From: Neoarius graeffei
Taxonomy: Eukaryota > Chordata > Actinopteri > Siluriformes > Ariidae
Reading direction: 5' to 3'
NCBI RefSeq assembly: GCF_027579695.1
Contig: NC_083571.1
Coordinates: 88,648,888-88,712,887, forward strand
DNA length: 64,000 nucleotides
Positions 1 to 9,613 of this stretch are shown piece after piece (position 1 is the stretch's first letter; each line of letters starts with the position of its first letter). Both the position numbers and the translations under genes were made by a program. The notes under the pieces were generated by a model. That model made no database searches, was not told where the DNA came from, and saw only the letters and a program-made list of their open reading frames with translations.

Positions 1-492
1 TCATATTTTTAATGGAAAGAAACTGATATAGCGTGCTTTTATGTTTCATGTCCCATATCCTTTAAAATGTGTAACTGGCTGGTCGAACATTTACTTATCC
101 ATGGCAATTCATTCTCCCATGCATCCTGGCATTTGCATTTATAATTTGCCATTTGGTATTGGGTTTAGTGGCCATGATGAATGACTGCTTGTAAAAAATG
201 TCGGATAGCCTGGGTGAATCCTACATTACGGAAGTGACTGTCGTTCTGTTCGTTGATTGGTTAAAAATCAGTTGACATCAGCAGTGTTTCTCATACGATT
301 CTGATTGGACATAATCAAGAGTATTTTGAACTTGGCTGTAGGGATTTCCCAAAACCGGGAGATTATCCGGTTTTTAACAAATACGATCGGGAAGCGGGGG
401 CTAAAATCGGGAGCCTCCCGCCGAAATCGGGAGGGTTGGCAAGTATGCTTTATTTTTAAGTTCTTTAGCAATGGTTACCATGTACACTATAT

Positions 493-497
<5 letters not shown>
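1..497. other. Intergenic DNA, no gene recognised
   Basis: No coding homology is visible. A GC-richer patch at about 340-460, with short inverted CGGGAG/CTCCCG words, looks like a decayed transposon end, but no second terminus was found. Confidence 0.35.

Positions 498-549
<52 letters not shown>
498..549. repeat. (AT)n microsatellite, left arm
   Basis: About 25 perfect TA units immediately 5' of the hAT-like element at 553. TA repeats resume directly after that element (1986-2010), so this looks like one microsatellite split by an insertion. Confidence 0.9.
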
Positions 550-552
<3 letters not shown>

Positions 553-554
<2 letters not shown>

Positions 555-1985
555 GGGTTGGGCGGTATTACGGTAAGAAGGTATCCCGAGGTATCCAAAA
601 GTACCAACGGTATCGGTCTCATTACCGTCATTTTAAAAAAATATATAATATCTAAATAAATATGGAGTACATGAGGTCATAATATAAAATAATAAATTGA
701 AGATCATCCCGAATAACTGTGTGATCGTATTTTCACTAATTCTATCAATTTCCTAAAGAAGTTTTCATCGCGTGCAGGGTTGTTTATGTCGTTACCATGG
801 CAACCCTGCGTGACATTTTGGAGTCTGACAGAAAGCTTCGCAAGAGACTGAGACTGGGGGTGTCATGGCTCAGATGGCTAAGGCACCGTACCATAAATCT
901 GGGGACCCGGGTTCGATTCCGACCCGAGGTTATTTCCCGATCCCGTCTCTCTCTCCCCCGCTCATATACTGTCCTATCTAAAAAAAAAAAAAAAGAGGCT
1001 AAGACCGCGGTTGAAAGATGGCAAGTCAAGATAACGAGTTAGTGGCAAAAAAAAATACAACATCGGCAGTGTGGCAGTATTTTGGTTTCAAACCAAACGA
1101 AAAATCTAATATGTCCCCTAAGGCACACCATAGCCTGGGGTACTCCACTTCCACGAGATCTCTCCAATGAGTTGTGTTTTGAGTAGGTTACATGAGTAAC
1201 AACAAGGTAAAATAATATAACGTATGACATTTGGGATGTGGGTAATAAATGTTTGAAATGTCATCTACTGAAGAAACGGAAGAAAACATCGTAGCGTAAA
1301 CTGTTCGGTTTCTGGTGGGAATTAGCAATGCGCTTGCTATCTTTGTTGGGTGTGTTAAACCGTATGGATTTAAGTGGAATAATTGTAAGGAGTTATGTGA
1401 TCAAGACAACGTTTTAAGCAAGGTAAGGCCATTTGATTATTAATTTCCCCGCCATGGCATGACGTGGGCCCATATGATTTTGCCTTGTGCAGGTATCACG
1501 CATTTGAATTAGGTTCGCCTCATTTGCGCTGAAGAATATGGTTTATCGCGCAGTCTAAACGGACTTGGGTGTTGGTTGATTCTTTTTCTTTTCTTTTTTT
1601 ATTTCCCATGCTTGAAAGGGTATGATCCTGCTCATCGTGTACTTTTTTTTGATGGAGTAGGTGAAATAGTGCTGCAAATGGCGTTTCAACGCAGACATGT
1701 GTAAACGACAGTTGAATGCTATTTTCAAGATGAAGGAAGAGTTGCGTGATGCTTTGAAATATCTCTTAATCCATTCATCAATGCACAAAATTCGCTTTGC
1801 TGCTTAATCCATACCACAATGCACATAATTCGCTATGCTGCTTTTAAGTAGTACATTTGAGGCATAGGCGCACGTTACACAGTAGGCCGAAACAAAATAT
1901 TATTTTTTTCTCGGTAATACCGTATACCCCGGGAAAACACAGAGACGGTTTAAAGGTATCAAAATTTGGATACCGCCCAACCCTA
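553..1985. mobile_element. hAT-like element with TAGGGTTGGGCGGTAT termini
   Basis: The left end TAGGGTTGGGCGGTAT and the right end ATACCGCCCAACCCTA are inverted copies. The flanks are TA repeats on both sides, so the TSD cannot be scored. No transposase reading frame is left. A tRNA-derived SINE sits inside at 855-992. Confidence 0.75.
855..992 (+). mobile_element. tRNA-derived SINE
   Basis: The head (about 860-930) resembles a tRNA with an A box-like GGCTAAGG and a B box GGTTCGATTCC. A pyrimidine-rich body and an A14 tail follow. Flanking direct repeats AAGAGACTGAGAC (842-854) and AAGAGGCTAAGAC (993-1005) match at 11 of 13 positions and are the likely TSD. The acceptor-stem halves do not pair, so this is not a tRNA gene. 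Confidence 0.8.

Positions 1986-2010
<25 letters not shown>
1986..2010. repeat. (TA)n microsatellite, right arm
   Basis: TA repeats continue directly after the 553-1985 element and grade into a short (CA)n run. Confidence 0.85.
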
Positions 2011-2019
<9 letters not shown>

Positions 2020-2614
2020 CATCTGTCCCTCTGAGTTACATGTCAATCCTGAGATCGAGATGCTGACCTCTTCTGCTCCTCGGACCTGCCTGATCCATCC
2101 TGGTGCCCTGTGTCTGGTTGGAGTCTCATCACATCGCTCCTGTGGAGGACGGCCCCATATGGACAGTTGAAAGTCACACCTGGAGGACGCTCTGGACTCT
2201 TACAGTAATGCTTTTATGGCTGAGGACTACAGTTGACTTGCTAACTTTAGGACTGCAGTTGTCATGAACAGTTTTGCGCTCAAGTTTCCATCAGTGAAGA
2301 GTTTATAACATCAACGAAACTGACTTCATGTTAAAACTGTTACACTGTAAAAAAAAATTAGTCAAGGCAACTTAAAAATGTAACGCAACCTGCTGCCAAA
2401 GGATTTTGAGTAAACTCAACTCCGGGCCAAATAGTTGTGCTGACTTGCTCTTTCAAGTCGACACAGATGAGTATTTTATGTTGACCTTACTTTATTTAGC
2501 AAGTTCAGTGCATTCAAATTGTGATGTTGAAATAAATTGAAATAATCATTCCAATTAACTTGGAAAAGCAAGTTGGCACAAAAAAACATCAAGTTATCCT
2601 AAATTATTCTTTTT

Positions 2615-2755
2615 GGGGGGCTTTTTCCACCTTTATTGGATAGGACAGTGTAGAGACAGGAGACGAGCAGGAGACATGACCTCGGGTCGGAATCAAACCC
2701 AGGTCCCTGGATTTATGGCATAGCACCTTATCCACCTGAGTCACAACGCGTTCTT
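2615..2755 (-). mobile_element. tRNA-derived SINE, second copy
   Basis: On the minus strand it reads like the 855-992 SINE: tRNA-like head with GGTTTGATTCCGACC, then CACTGTCCTATCC and a poly-A-rich end. It lies inside the CACTGTAAAAAA element. Confidence 0.75.
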
Positions 2756-2987
2756 TTAAGTTCACATAGAAGAGTATTTTATGTTGACTTGACTTGACTT
2801 GCCTTTAGAAGTTCAGTCCAACAAATTGGTTAGTTGAAATAAATTGAAATAATAATGCCAATTAACTTAGAAGAGCAAGTTGGCACATCATGGTTCTAAG
2901 TTGAGTTTACTCAAAATCCTTTGGCAGCAGGTTGCGTTACATTTTTAGGTTGGCTTGACTATTTTTTTTTTAACAATGATCTAGTGC

Positions 2988-3285
2988 GTGGCAGCATGGT
3001 GGTGTAGTGGTTAGTGCTGTTGCTTCACAGCAAGAAGGTCCTGGGTTTGAGCCCTGTGGCTGGTGAGGGTCTTTCTGGGTGCTCCAGTTCCCCCCCAAAG
3101 ACATGCAGGTTAGGTTAACTAGTGACTCTAAATTGACTGTAGGTGTGACTGGTAGTCTGTGTCTATGCAGGTGACTTGTCCAGGGTGTACCCTGCCTTTT
3201 GCCTGTAGTCAGCTGGGATAGGCTCCAGCTTGCCTGCGACCCTGTAGAACAGGATAAAGTGGCTAGAGATGATGAGATTTAGTGT
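2988..3285 (+). mobile_element. V-SINE/HE1-like SINE
   Basis: Begins GGTGGTGTAGTGGTTAGTGC with a tRNA-like B box (GGTTTGAGCCC), then the conserved central block AAAGACATGCAGGTTAGGTT, ending GGATAAAGTGGCTAGAGATG. The family recurs four more times in the window. Compared with the copy at 23357-23726 it has internal deletions. The family name is from memory of the V-SINE core; the tRNA head is seen directly. Confidence 0.8.
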
Positions 3286-3921
3286 GCATTACGTTTCTTA
3301 GTTAACACAAACCTCTCAACACTTAAGTTCTACTTCACTTTACACAAACAGAAACAAATACCGACACAAGGAGGGAATTCCCTGGCCTCTGTTGAGGAAA
3401 GCTTAGTCTAGACTCCTATACAACGTCTCGTGTCAGTTTCCACGGACTTCTCACTCCACCTGACCGTTGAAACTTTCGAACTTGTGAAGTGCGCATGCGC
3501 AGTGGCATTGGTTAAGGGGCGTCAATCAGCACTTGAATATATAAGTTCACTTAACTTAATTTTCCAATTCCTATGAACTTGTGGCGAAGGAAAGGCGTCT
3601 CAACTATTTTAGTTACTTGAACAATTAGAAGGGAAATTTGTTCATTCAACTTAGAATCCTTTTTTCACTCAACAATTTTGCAAGTTACATTTTTTACAGT
3701 GCATGTTGTCTGTTGTTGCCCAAATGAGGATGGGCTCCCTTTTGAGTCTGGTTCCTCTCAAGGTTTCTTCCTCATGTTGTCTGAGGGAGTTTTTCCTTGC
3801 CACCGTCATGGCAGGCTTGCTCATTGGGGATAGATTAGAGATAAAATTAGTTCATGTTTTAAGTCATTCAAATTCTGTAAAGCTGCTTTGCGGCAATGTT
3901 TATTGTTAAAAGCGTTATACA

Positions 3922-3952
3922 ACAGCGCTAACCACTACACCACCGTGCCGCC
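3922..3952 (-). repeat. V-SINE 5' fragment
   Basis: Reverse complement of the first 31 bases of the V-SINE head (CGGCACGGTGGTGTAGTGGT and on). A short truncated piece. Confidence 0.65.
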
Positions 3953-4150
3953 CGCCGCTGCCTTTTATTAAATCAAATTTAAGACTTTTAATTTGATTTC
4001 TTTCAGCGTGACCGCAATCCACGATGGTGTATATATTGCTTGGTTAGTGCACTACTTTTCGTGATGCATCGTAGGATACTTTGAGCGCACTATACAGGGT
4101 GTAAATAATCCTCATTAAGGTTTCGGACAGCGCTACAAAATGGCGTCCTC

Positions 4151-5216
4151 CAGTGGCGGTTCTAGACCAAAATTACTAGGGGGGCCGAGGTGGGGCCAGT
4201 ATTTTTTCAGGGGGGCACATAAGGAAAAAACGGCAATATTTAAGCGTTCAAAATGTTTTGTTTAGTTTATTTAAAACCAAAAAAATACATTGAGCATAAA
4301 TACAATGAGATAAACATTCTGTCTCAATAGCCTAAACATAAATTGTGCTCAATAAATCTTAAAACCATGTTTCTCTTTTTTGTAAAATAAGATTTCTATT
4401 TTTGCATACAATGAACCTTTTATCTGTCCAATGACACTTTTTAAATTCACAGCATGAATTAATTTTCTTTTTCACAGCATGAGACTTGAATGTACAATCA
4501 CTATCTTTATCTAAATCACACTGTCATCATCTCACTCTTTCTTTATGTACAGCAGGGGGGAAAATAGAAAGAAAAAATAAATTCACATACAGTGGTCTCA
4601 GAATCACCCTATAGCATTCACAGCAGGCTGAAACACTACAACAACAAGATTCTGCGATTGTGACTCCTTGAGAAACGGTCTACAAATGCATCAAGGTTCA
4701 AAGCCTTGGACCTTCTGGATCCAATGCTGAGCACACCAAGATTGCTTAGACGCTCCTCACTAATGGTGGATCGGAGGTACCGTAGGTCTTCACCAGTTTC
4801 AAAGTGGAGAAACTCCGCTCACAAGAGGCAGATCTCACTGGGAGTGCCACAGCTATTTTGCATAGTCTAAAGAGCTCAAAAAAATACTTCTTTATATGGC
4901 TCAGTGAAACGTGTCAACGCTACTGTATCTGATGGCTTTTCAATCAAAAAACTTCGGACGTGACAGCTGTTATCACTCACGTCCGAAGTTTACAATTCGC
5001 GCTGCTGCTGGTCGTTCTGCTGCAGGTAACAGTGTGCGTGTAGCGCTTTAAGGAGTCCGTGTAGAACACTCCGTCATGTCAGTTCCGATCTTCGAGCCAG
5101 CGCACGTCAAAATTAATAAATCTTATTATCTGTTCAGCACAGGGGCCACAACAGGGGCCAGGAGCAATTTTACAGGGGCACTGGCCCCCTCTGGCCCCCG
5201 TTTAAAACCGCCTATG
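4151..5216 (-). mobile_element. hAT element (ZMYM1-like transposase remnant)
   Basis: Ends CAGTGGCGGTT and AACCGCCTATG are inverted. The flanks GCGTCCTC (4143-4150) and GTGTCCTC (5217-5224) form an 8-bp TSD with one mismatch. On the minus strand about 4860-4670 encodes the hAT dimerisation block LPVRSASCERSFSTLKLVKT, followed out of frame by LRSTISEERLSNLGVLSIGS. The element interrupts an older MITE. Confidence 0.85.
4670..4865 (-). pseudogene. hAT transposase C-terminal fragment
   Basis: Matches the C-terminal hATC dimerisation domain of hAT transposases related to ZMYM1-type proteins: SASCERSFSTLK, then SNLGVLSIGSRRSKALNLDA. A frameshift near 4780 separates the two halves. The N-terminal catalytic part is missing, so it cannot be active. 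Confidence 0.8.
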
Positions 5217-5265
5217 GTGTCCTCACTATATAGTGAGTAGGGAGCGATTTCGGACACAAGGTCAG

Positions 5266-5689
5266 ACTTTCCCAAAGAACAAAGAAATGGTTCTGTGCAT
5301 GCGCAGCAGAAGCCTTTCTCATTGGATATTGGCATCAGTTCTGACATGTGACGTCATGTTGTCTTGACAACCGTGCAACATGGTAAACCATATTGCACGC
5401 TCATTCTCCAACGCTAACAATACTGCATGCTGTCGAACCAAATGAATGAAACCTGCTAGAAGGGAACAGAATACATGTTTTTATTCCATGGAAAAGTGTC
5501 CTGTATGTATAATAATTAAGTATCTTAAGTCGAAATTTGGTGCACATTAAATCATTAGACGTTTAATCATTTTAACTCAGAACTACTTTTATTCTGAAGA
5601 ACAGTAACACTCATGGTTGAATCCTAAACGGTCCTCTGTTCCCTATATTAACGCACTATCTAGGGTATGTAGAAACAGTTTCGACACGC
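5266..5689. other. Intergenic, nothing recognised
   Basis: No coding or repeat homology is supported, except for short words at about 5640-5700 reminiscent of the 3960-5265 MITE. Confidence 0.3.
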
Positions 5690-5919
5690 GATGTGGAACA
5701 CTGTGTAGTTAACGTGTATGTATTTGGAGTGCGGCCCGTCCTGTGCTGTCGCCTGACAGCCGCAGTGCTCGATGGGAGTTAAATTGATTGAGGAGGGGAC
5801 TGAGTGTTAGGATACAACATGGCTACTGCGGAGGGCTGTCAGTAGTTGTTTTTAAACTCTGAAGCGGTTGCTTTATTTTGGTTAAAGGCAGAGGACAGAC
5901 TCCGCGCTCGGGTCCCGTC
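5690..5919 (+). promoter_or_regulatory. CpG-rich promoter / 5'UTR of TRAPPC8
   Basis: CpG dinucleotides cluster from about 5690 to the exon 1 donor, in contrast with the CpG-poor, AT-rich DNA on both sides. No clear TATA box is placed just upstream of the ATG. This fits a dispersed CpG-island promoter. The exact transcription start cannot be read from sequence. Confidence 0.5.
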
Positions 5920-6076
5920 ATGGCTCGGTGTGCTCAGTCGGTGCAGGAGTTTATCCAGGACTCGTTCGTGCCCATGGTGGCGGTGCTGTGCAGCGACGAC
6001 GCTGAGAGAGTGAGCCGCAAAAACAACCTGAGTTTCCCCGAGCTGCTGCGGCCTTTCTGCCGGCTGACCTCGGAAG
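5920..6076 (+). CDS. trappc8: TRAPPC8 exon 1 (codons 1-52 plus 1 nt)
   Basis: Starts MARCAQSVQEFIQDSFVP and continues through LCSDDAERVSRKNNLSFPEL to LTSE, closely matching the vertebrate TRAPPC8 N-terminus. The ATG at 5920 is chosen because homology begins there; the in-frame upstream ATG at 5878 encodes sequence unlike the family. The donor is GAAG|gtacga at 6077, phase 1. The exon sits in a CpG-rich stretch typical of a housekeeping promoter. Confidence 0.96.
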
Positions 6077-7141
6077 GTACGAGCTAACATTATCTCCGTG
6101 TGCTATTGAAGATGTACAGTGTCAGCTTAGGTTTGTTTGTTTGTTTATTTTTAAACGCGAAAAACGTCTGCGTAAACACACTTAACTAGCATTAGCTCTG
6201 TGCTCACTCACTCAGGAACTGCTGTTCATCCGGAATCTCATACTCCTAGACTAAGTAGTGTGTCACAGTGTAGCAGCAAGTCTGCTGACTAGCGCACTAA
6301 ATAGTAGCCCAAGGTGATGTGTAGTACTCGGTTTAGGACAGAGCCTTGAGTCCTCAGCGGCCCTTTTCCTTTTCAGTGTGTGACACCTGATCGGTTTGCC
6401 GGTTACCCGAGCAGCTCAGCGATATCCGATATCTTTACCGAACTTCTTTCAACATTTAACGTCATCTTCTCTTTTCACGACTTAAATGAGCCCAAATATC
6501 AGCTTCTTCGCCAGCCATGTTAGCGTCTAAGCTAGCTAATCGGCTGACTACACCCTCTGTTTGTTTATAGAGCGCTTCGAGATCAGCGCGAACCCGGCGG
6601 CGGCCATATTGGAAGTCAAACGTCGCTGTGTCAGTGCGTTGTTGTTGCTCAGCGAAACAAAATGCCGAATACGTGTGTCATTGTTGGCTGTAGTAGCCGG
6701 GGGGAAGGGTGGCAAAAGCTTCCACAGACTCCCTAAAGTCGTGACAAACCCGGGAATTGCAGCACAGGAGAAAAGCGAGCGGAGGAGGCGACAGTGGCTG
6801 GCTACCATTAACCGATCAAATTTAGGACTAGACTGTATTCGGTAGGGCTGTAACGATACACCCAACTCACGATTCGGTTCGTATCGCGATTTTTGACCCA
6901 CGATTCGATACGCCCACGATTTTTTTAAAATGTTTTTTTAAAGTAGTAAAAAATGACTTATTAACATTTACTTACTTACATTAACTATTTAATAACAAAT
7001 AATTCAGACCACTGCAGAGAATGAGTAATGGGCAATTCCATGTAAATGTCAACCTCACCATGCAAAAATAAAGCAACATGTAATACATCAAAACCACTCC
7101 CAGAGATATCACCTAGGCCTGTATTTTACAGATGTGAATAA

Positions 7142-7814
7142 TGCCGCTTTTCCACTACAAACGCGGCTGAGCCGTGCCGTGCTGAGTGGGGCTGTTGGAG
7201 TTGCATTTCGACTACAACCGCGCTGAACCGTGCTGGCTGGAAGTGGGTGGACACATTGGGTGGAGTTAGCGAAAGTGGGTGGACGTCAGGTGATGTCGTT
7301 AAGCAGCGCAAACAGTGACATCAGTGATCTTTTAAGCGGTAGTCTCACGACCCGGATAGTAAACAATAAACATGGAGGACATGGAGCCATTAGTGTTGCT
7401 GGTCTTGGTGCTGTGGCTTGTTGTCACCGACAACGCCAACAGATACTGGCAAGAGCGTATAGATGAGGCGAGGCGCATAAGGCTTCAGAAATTCTCGTAA
7501 TTCGTAATTCTTCTCCTTCCGGGTTTGCGGTGTTTACAGATCCCAGCGTGCTCGCGGGGCGTGTGTGGGCATGTGAGGACACTCCTCCTCACCAATCAGT
7601 GCACAGGGGAGTGTCTGCTCACGCCCCCAGCCTCAGTCGGCACGGTTTGGCTCGCTTCAGCCCCACTCCAAAACGGTGCGAGTTTTAGGGGCTAAGCAGG
7701 GCTGAAGCGAGCTGAATCATGCTGGTTTTTGGTAGTCGAAACGCGAGCCGTGTCGGGCTGAAGCAAGCTGAAGCGAGCTGAAGTGAGCTGAAAAAGGGTA
7801 GTGGAAAAGGGCCA
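7142..7814 (+). mobile_element. Harbinger-type element, TGCCGCTTTTCCACTAC family, copy 1
   Basis: Ends TGCCGCTTTTCCACTAC and GTAGTGGAAAAGGGCCA, flanked by TAA on both sides (7139-7141, 7815-7817), the 3-bp TWA target typical of PIF/Harbinger. The interior holds a 42-codon reading frame (7372-7500) also kept in the copy at 50041. Confidence 0.85.
7372..7500 (+). CDS. 42-aa reading frame carried by Harbinger element, copy 1
   Basis: Starts MEDMEPLVLLVLVLWLVV (hydrophobic), then charged ...RYWQERIDEARRIRLQKFS and a stop. The copy at 50860-50988 encodes the same peptide with one substitution (Pro6 to Ser). It is probably the first coding exon of the autonomous element's transposase; that is inference. 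A possible donor (gtaatt) overlaps the stop. Confidence 0.45.
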   Translation: MEDMEPLVLLVLVLWLVVTDNANRYWQERIDEARRIRLQKFS

Positions 7815-8807
7815 TAAGTTGAACCAATTTGTAACCAACCTAATATGTCACTGTCAGTCTTTCTTTCTTATAATGTAAACCCCAAGCTAAAATCAACTTT
7901 GATCATGTACAATTCTATATTATTGCCACAAGCCACAGAAATGTATGCTAAAATCCACAAAACAGCAAAACAATAGCCATCCTAAATATTATTTAAGAAC
8001 TTTGATAGTTTTAGCTGATATTTAGAGAGTTTTTCAAAGGGTTATGGTGGTTACATTGCTGATTTTCTAAACATATGCCATGTCTATTTCAGATGCGTCA
8101 CATCCATAAAGGAATTTTGTCACATCCATAACGCTGACTTTTCCTTCCGAAACTCTGCATGAAATACAAAATATTTTAAACAAAGATTTTTTAATATTCA
8201 CCTTGGACCCCTCTATCAAATGGATATCTCCATTTCGACATTAGGTTTACGATTTCACAGAGTTTGATAAAAATGTACAGTCACCCAAGAAAAGTGATAC
8301 TTTTTCTGTCACATCCATAACGCATCTTTTATTGGCATTTTCTGGCATGCCCTAGATGTACTATGGGAATTGTTCTTGTTCTATCACTTCTCCAGTATGG
8401 TACAGCCTTAAAATATGCAACACCTGTTTAAATACTGGGAGACCAATAAAACATGGACTGGGTCATTTGTTGCCATTTTGAGTTCGTCACGTCCATAACA
8501 CTGGAATTGCTCTAATGTCTGCAAAAATGAACAAATGTATATCCAAAGATTGTTTTATTTCTCAAAATAATACTGTTGAGCCGGAAGCTGTTTTTTTCGG
8601 TTCTGAAAATCATTTTTCCAAATCGTGTAAATCCGTTAAGATTTTTTTTTGGGGGGGTGGCTCTCTCACTGTCTCACTCTCATAGGGCCAATGATTTTCT
8701 GTGATCGCGGAAAACCGATGGAAATTACGGAATTTTTATGGTGAAACATTGCTCGCGTGTCAAAATGTAACTGCCGCAGAAGGCTTCCGCCCAAGCAGAC
8801 ATGCCTT

Positions 8808-8899
8808 CAGTGTTGCCAGGTATTGCTAACGTTTTCCACCCCAAAATATGTTCAAAACCAGCCAAAAAGCACCTAAACCTGCCCAGTCTGGCAACACTG
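8808..8899. mobile_element. 92-bp hAT-type MITE, copy 1
   Basis: Ends CAGTGTTGCCAG and CTGGCAACACTG; perfect 8-bp TSD CATGCCTT at 8800-8807 and 8900-8907. The same 92-bp length occurs in inverse orientation at 35368-35459. Confidence 0.88.
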
Positions 8900-9335
8900 C
8901 ATGCCTTTCCGGTCAAGTGATTGTGATTGGCTTGTGGCACACCTAGCCAGCCAATGAGCCGCTTGTTTACAGATTCGCTCCCCGCGTCGCAACCAGAATG
9001 GCGACCGCTTAAAAGAAATGAATGCTCTGCCAGTGGCGAGTGTGGACGTTGTGTGACTCGCAGAAGATTGTCGCAGGTCGGCGAAAAAACAACTTACTAA
9101 TAGATATAAAAAAAAGTAATTTAAGTTTAAAATGTAATTTAAATAAAAAGTAAAGTATTCATAAATTGAAGTTTGGAAGCGCCTCTGTTTTTGGGCTGAG
9201 GAGAAGTTTGAAAGGGTGTACCGCGATTCTGCCTTCTTGTATCGCGATACGGATCGTGGCTCTGCGTATCGCGATTTCGATACGCATATCGTTACAGCCC
9301 TAGTATTTGGATTTGTTCTGATCACTTTGTGACAG

Positions 9336-9613
9336 GTAGGTTAAATTGTCTTGAATTTCATAGTTACTAAAATAAATGCGATACAAACTATTATCTTTTC
9401 TATGTACTTTCAGCAATGATTAATGGATATATTTGTCACATTAGGTAGCTTATGTCTACTGCAGTGCATTGTTACATCAAATGGCATTTAAGATCTAGCC
9501 CTAGTAATGTTTATGTACACATGCTGTTAGTACAAGTTACATACTAGGCCTACATTTTATTCACTGACGAAAATAATTAATAATTATGCGGCAACAAGCT
9601 GGGGTCAGCTTTG
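9336..9613. other. Intron 1, nothing recognised
   Basis: AT-rich sequence without a supported feature. Confidence 0.3.

Larger units (their letters stand above)
2343..3701. mobile_element. TIR element, CACTGTAAAAAA termini, with nested SINEs
   Basis: Ends CACTGTAAAAAA and TTTTTTACAGTG are inverted. Longer fold-back arms lie at about 2366-2412 and 2901-2950 (GTAACGCAACCTGCTGCCAA and its complement). Two SINEs are nested (2615-2755 minus, 2988-3285 plus). No clear TSD and no coding capacity were seen. Confidence 0.6.
2030..3917 (+). repeat. Dispersed fish repeat, interrupted
   Basis: 2030-2342 and 3702-3917 read as the two halves of one dispersed repeat, recognisable by GGTTCCTCTCAAGGTTTCTT and GGGAGTTTTTCCTTGCCACC in the right half. 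A 1.36-kb TIR element (2343-3701) lies between them. The class of the outer repeat is not assigned. Confidence 0.6.
3960..5265. repeat. MITE-like repeat broken by the hAT at 4151
   Basis: Words such as CACTATATAGTGAGTAGGGA, TTTCGGACAC and ATGCATCGTAGGATA recur at 34876-37023 in the opposite order, identifying a shared short element. The boundaries are approximate. Confidence 0.5.
6843..9302. mobile_element. hAT-like element, TAGGGCTGTAACGATAC termini
   Basis: Ends TAGGGCTGTAACGATAC and TATCGTTACAGCCCTA are inverted. Flanks GTATTCGG (6835-6842) and GTATTTGG (9303-9310) form an 8-bp TSD with one mismatch. It carries a nested Harbinger element (7142-7814) and a 92-bp MITE (8808-8899). No transposase frame is evident. 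Confidence 0.88.
6662..9335 (+). pseudogene. THAP-domain exon split by a hAT element
   Basis: 6662-6842 encodes MPNTCVIVGCSSRG and, after a frameshift in the G-rich run at about 6700-6712, KSFHRLPKVVTNPGIAAQ through RRRQWLATINRSNLGLDC. After the inserted hAT (6843-9302) the reading resumes with ICSDHFVTG and a donor ACAG|gtaggt at 9336. All four C2CH zinc ligands are visible: Cys-x4-Cys near the start and Cys-x2-His in CSDH. THAP domains occur in host factors and in P and Kolobok transposases; this is most likely a transposon relic. It is broken twice. Confidence 0.8.

Noticed and set aside
305-655. Open frame with alternating Ile/Tyr repeats
   Set aside because: It is a translation of the (AT)n microsatellite.
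858-930. Possible tRNA gene with good A and B box motifs
   Set aside because: The acceptor-stem halves do not pair, and a body, an A-rich tail and a TSD follow; it is a SINE head.
5878-5919. Upstream in-frame ATG extending TRAPPC8 by 14 codons
   Set aside because: The added residues do not resemble TRAPPC8 N-termini; homology begins at the ATG at 5920.
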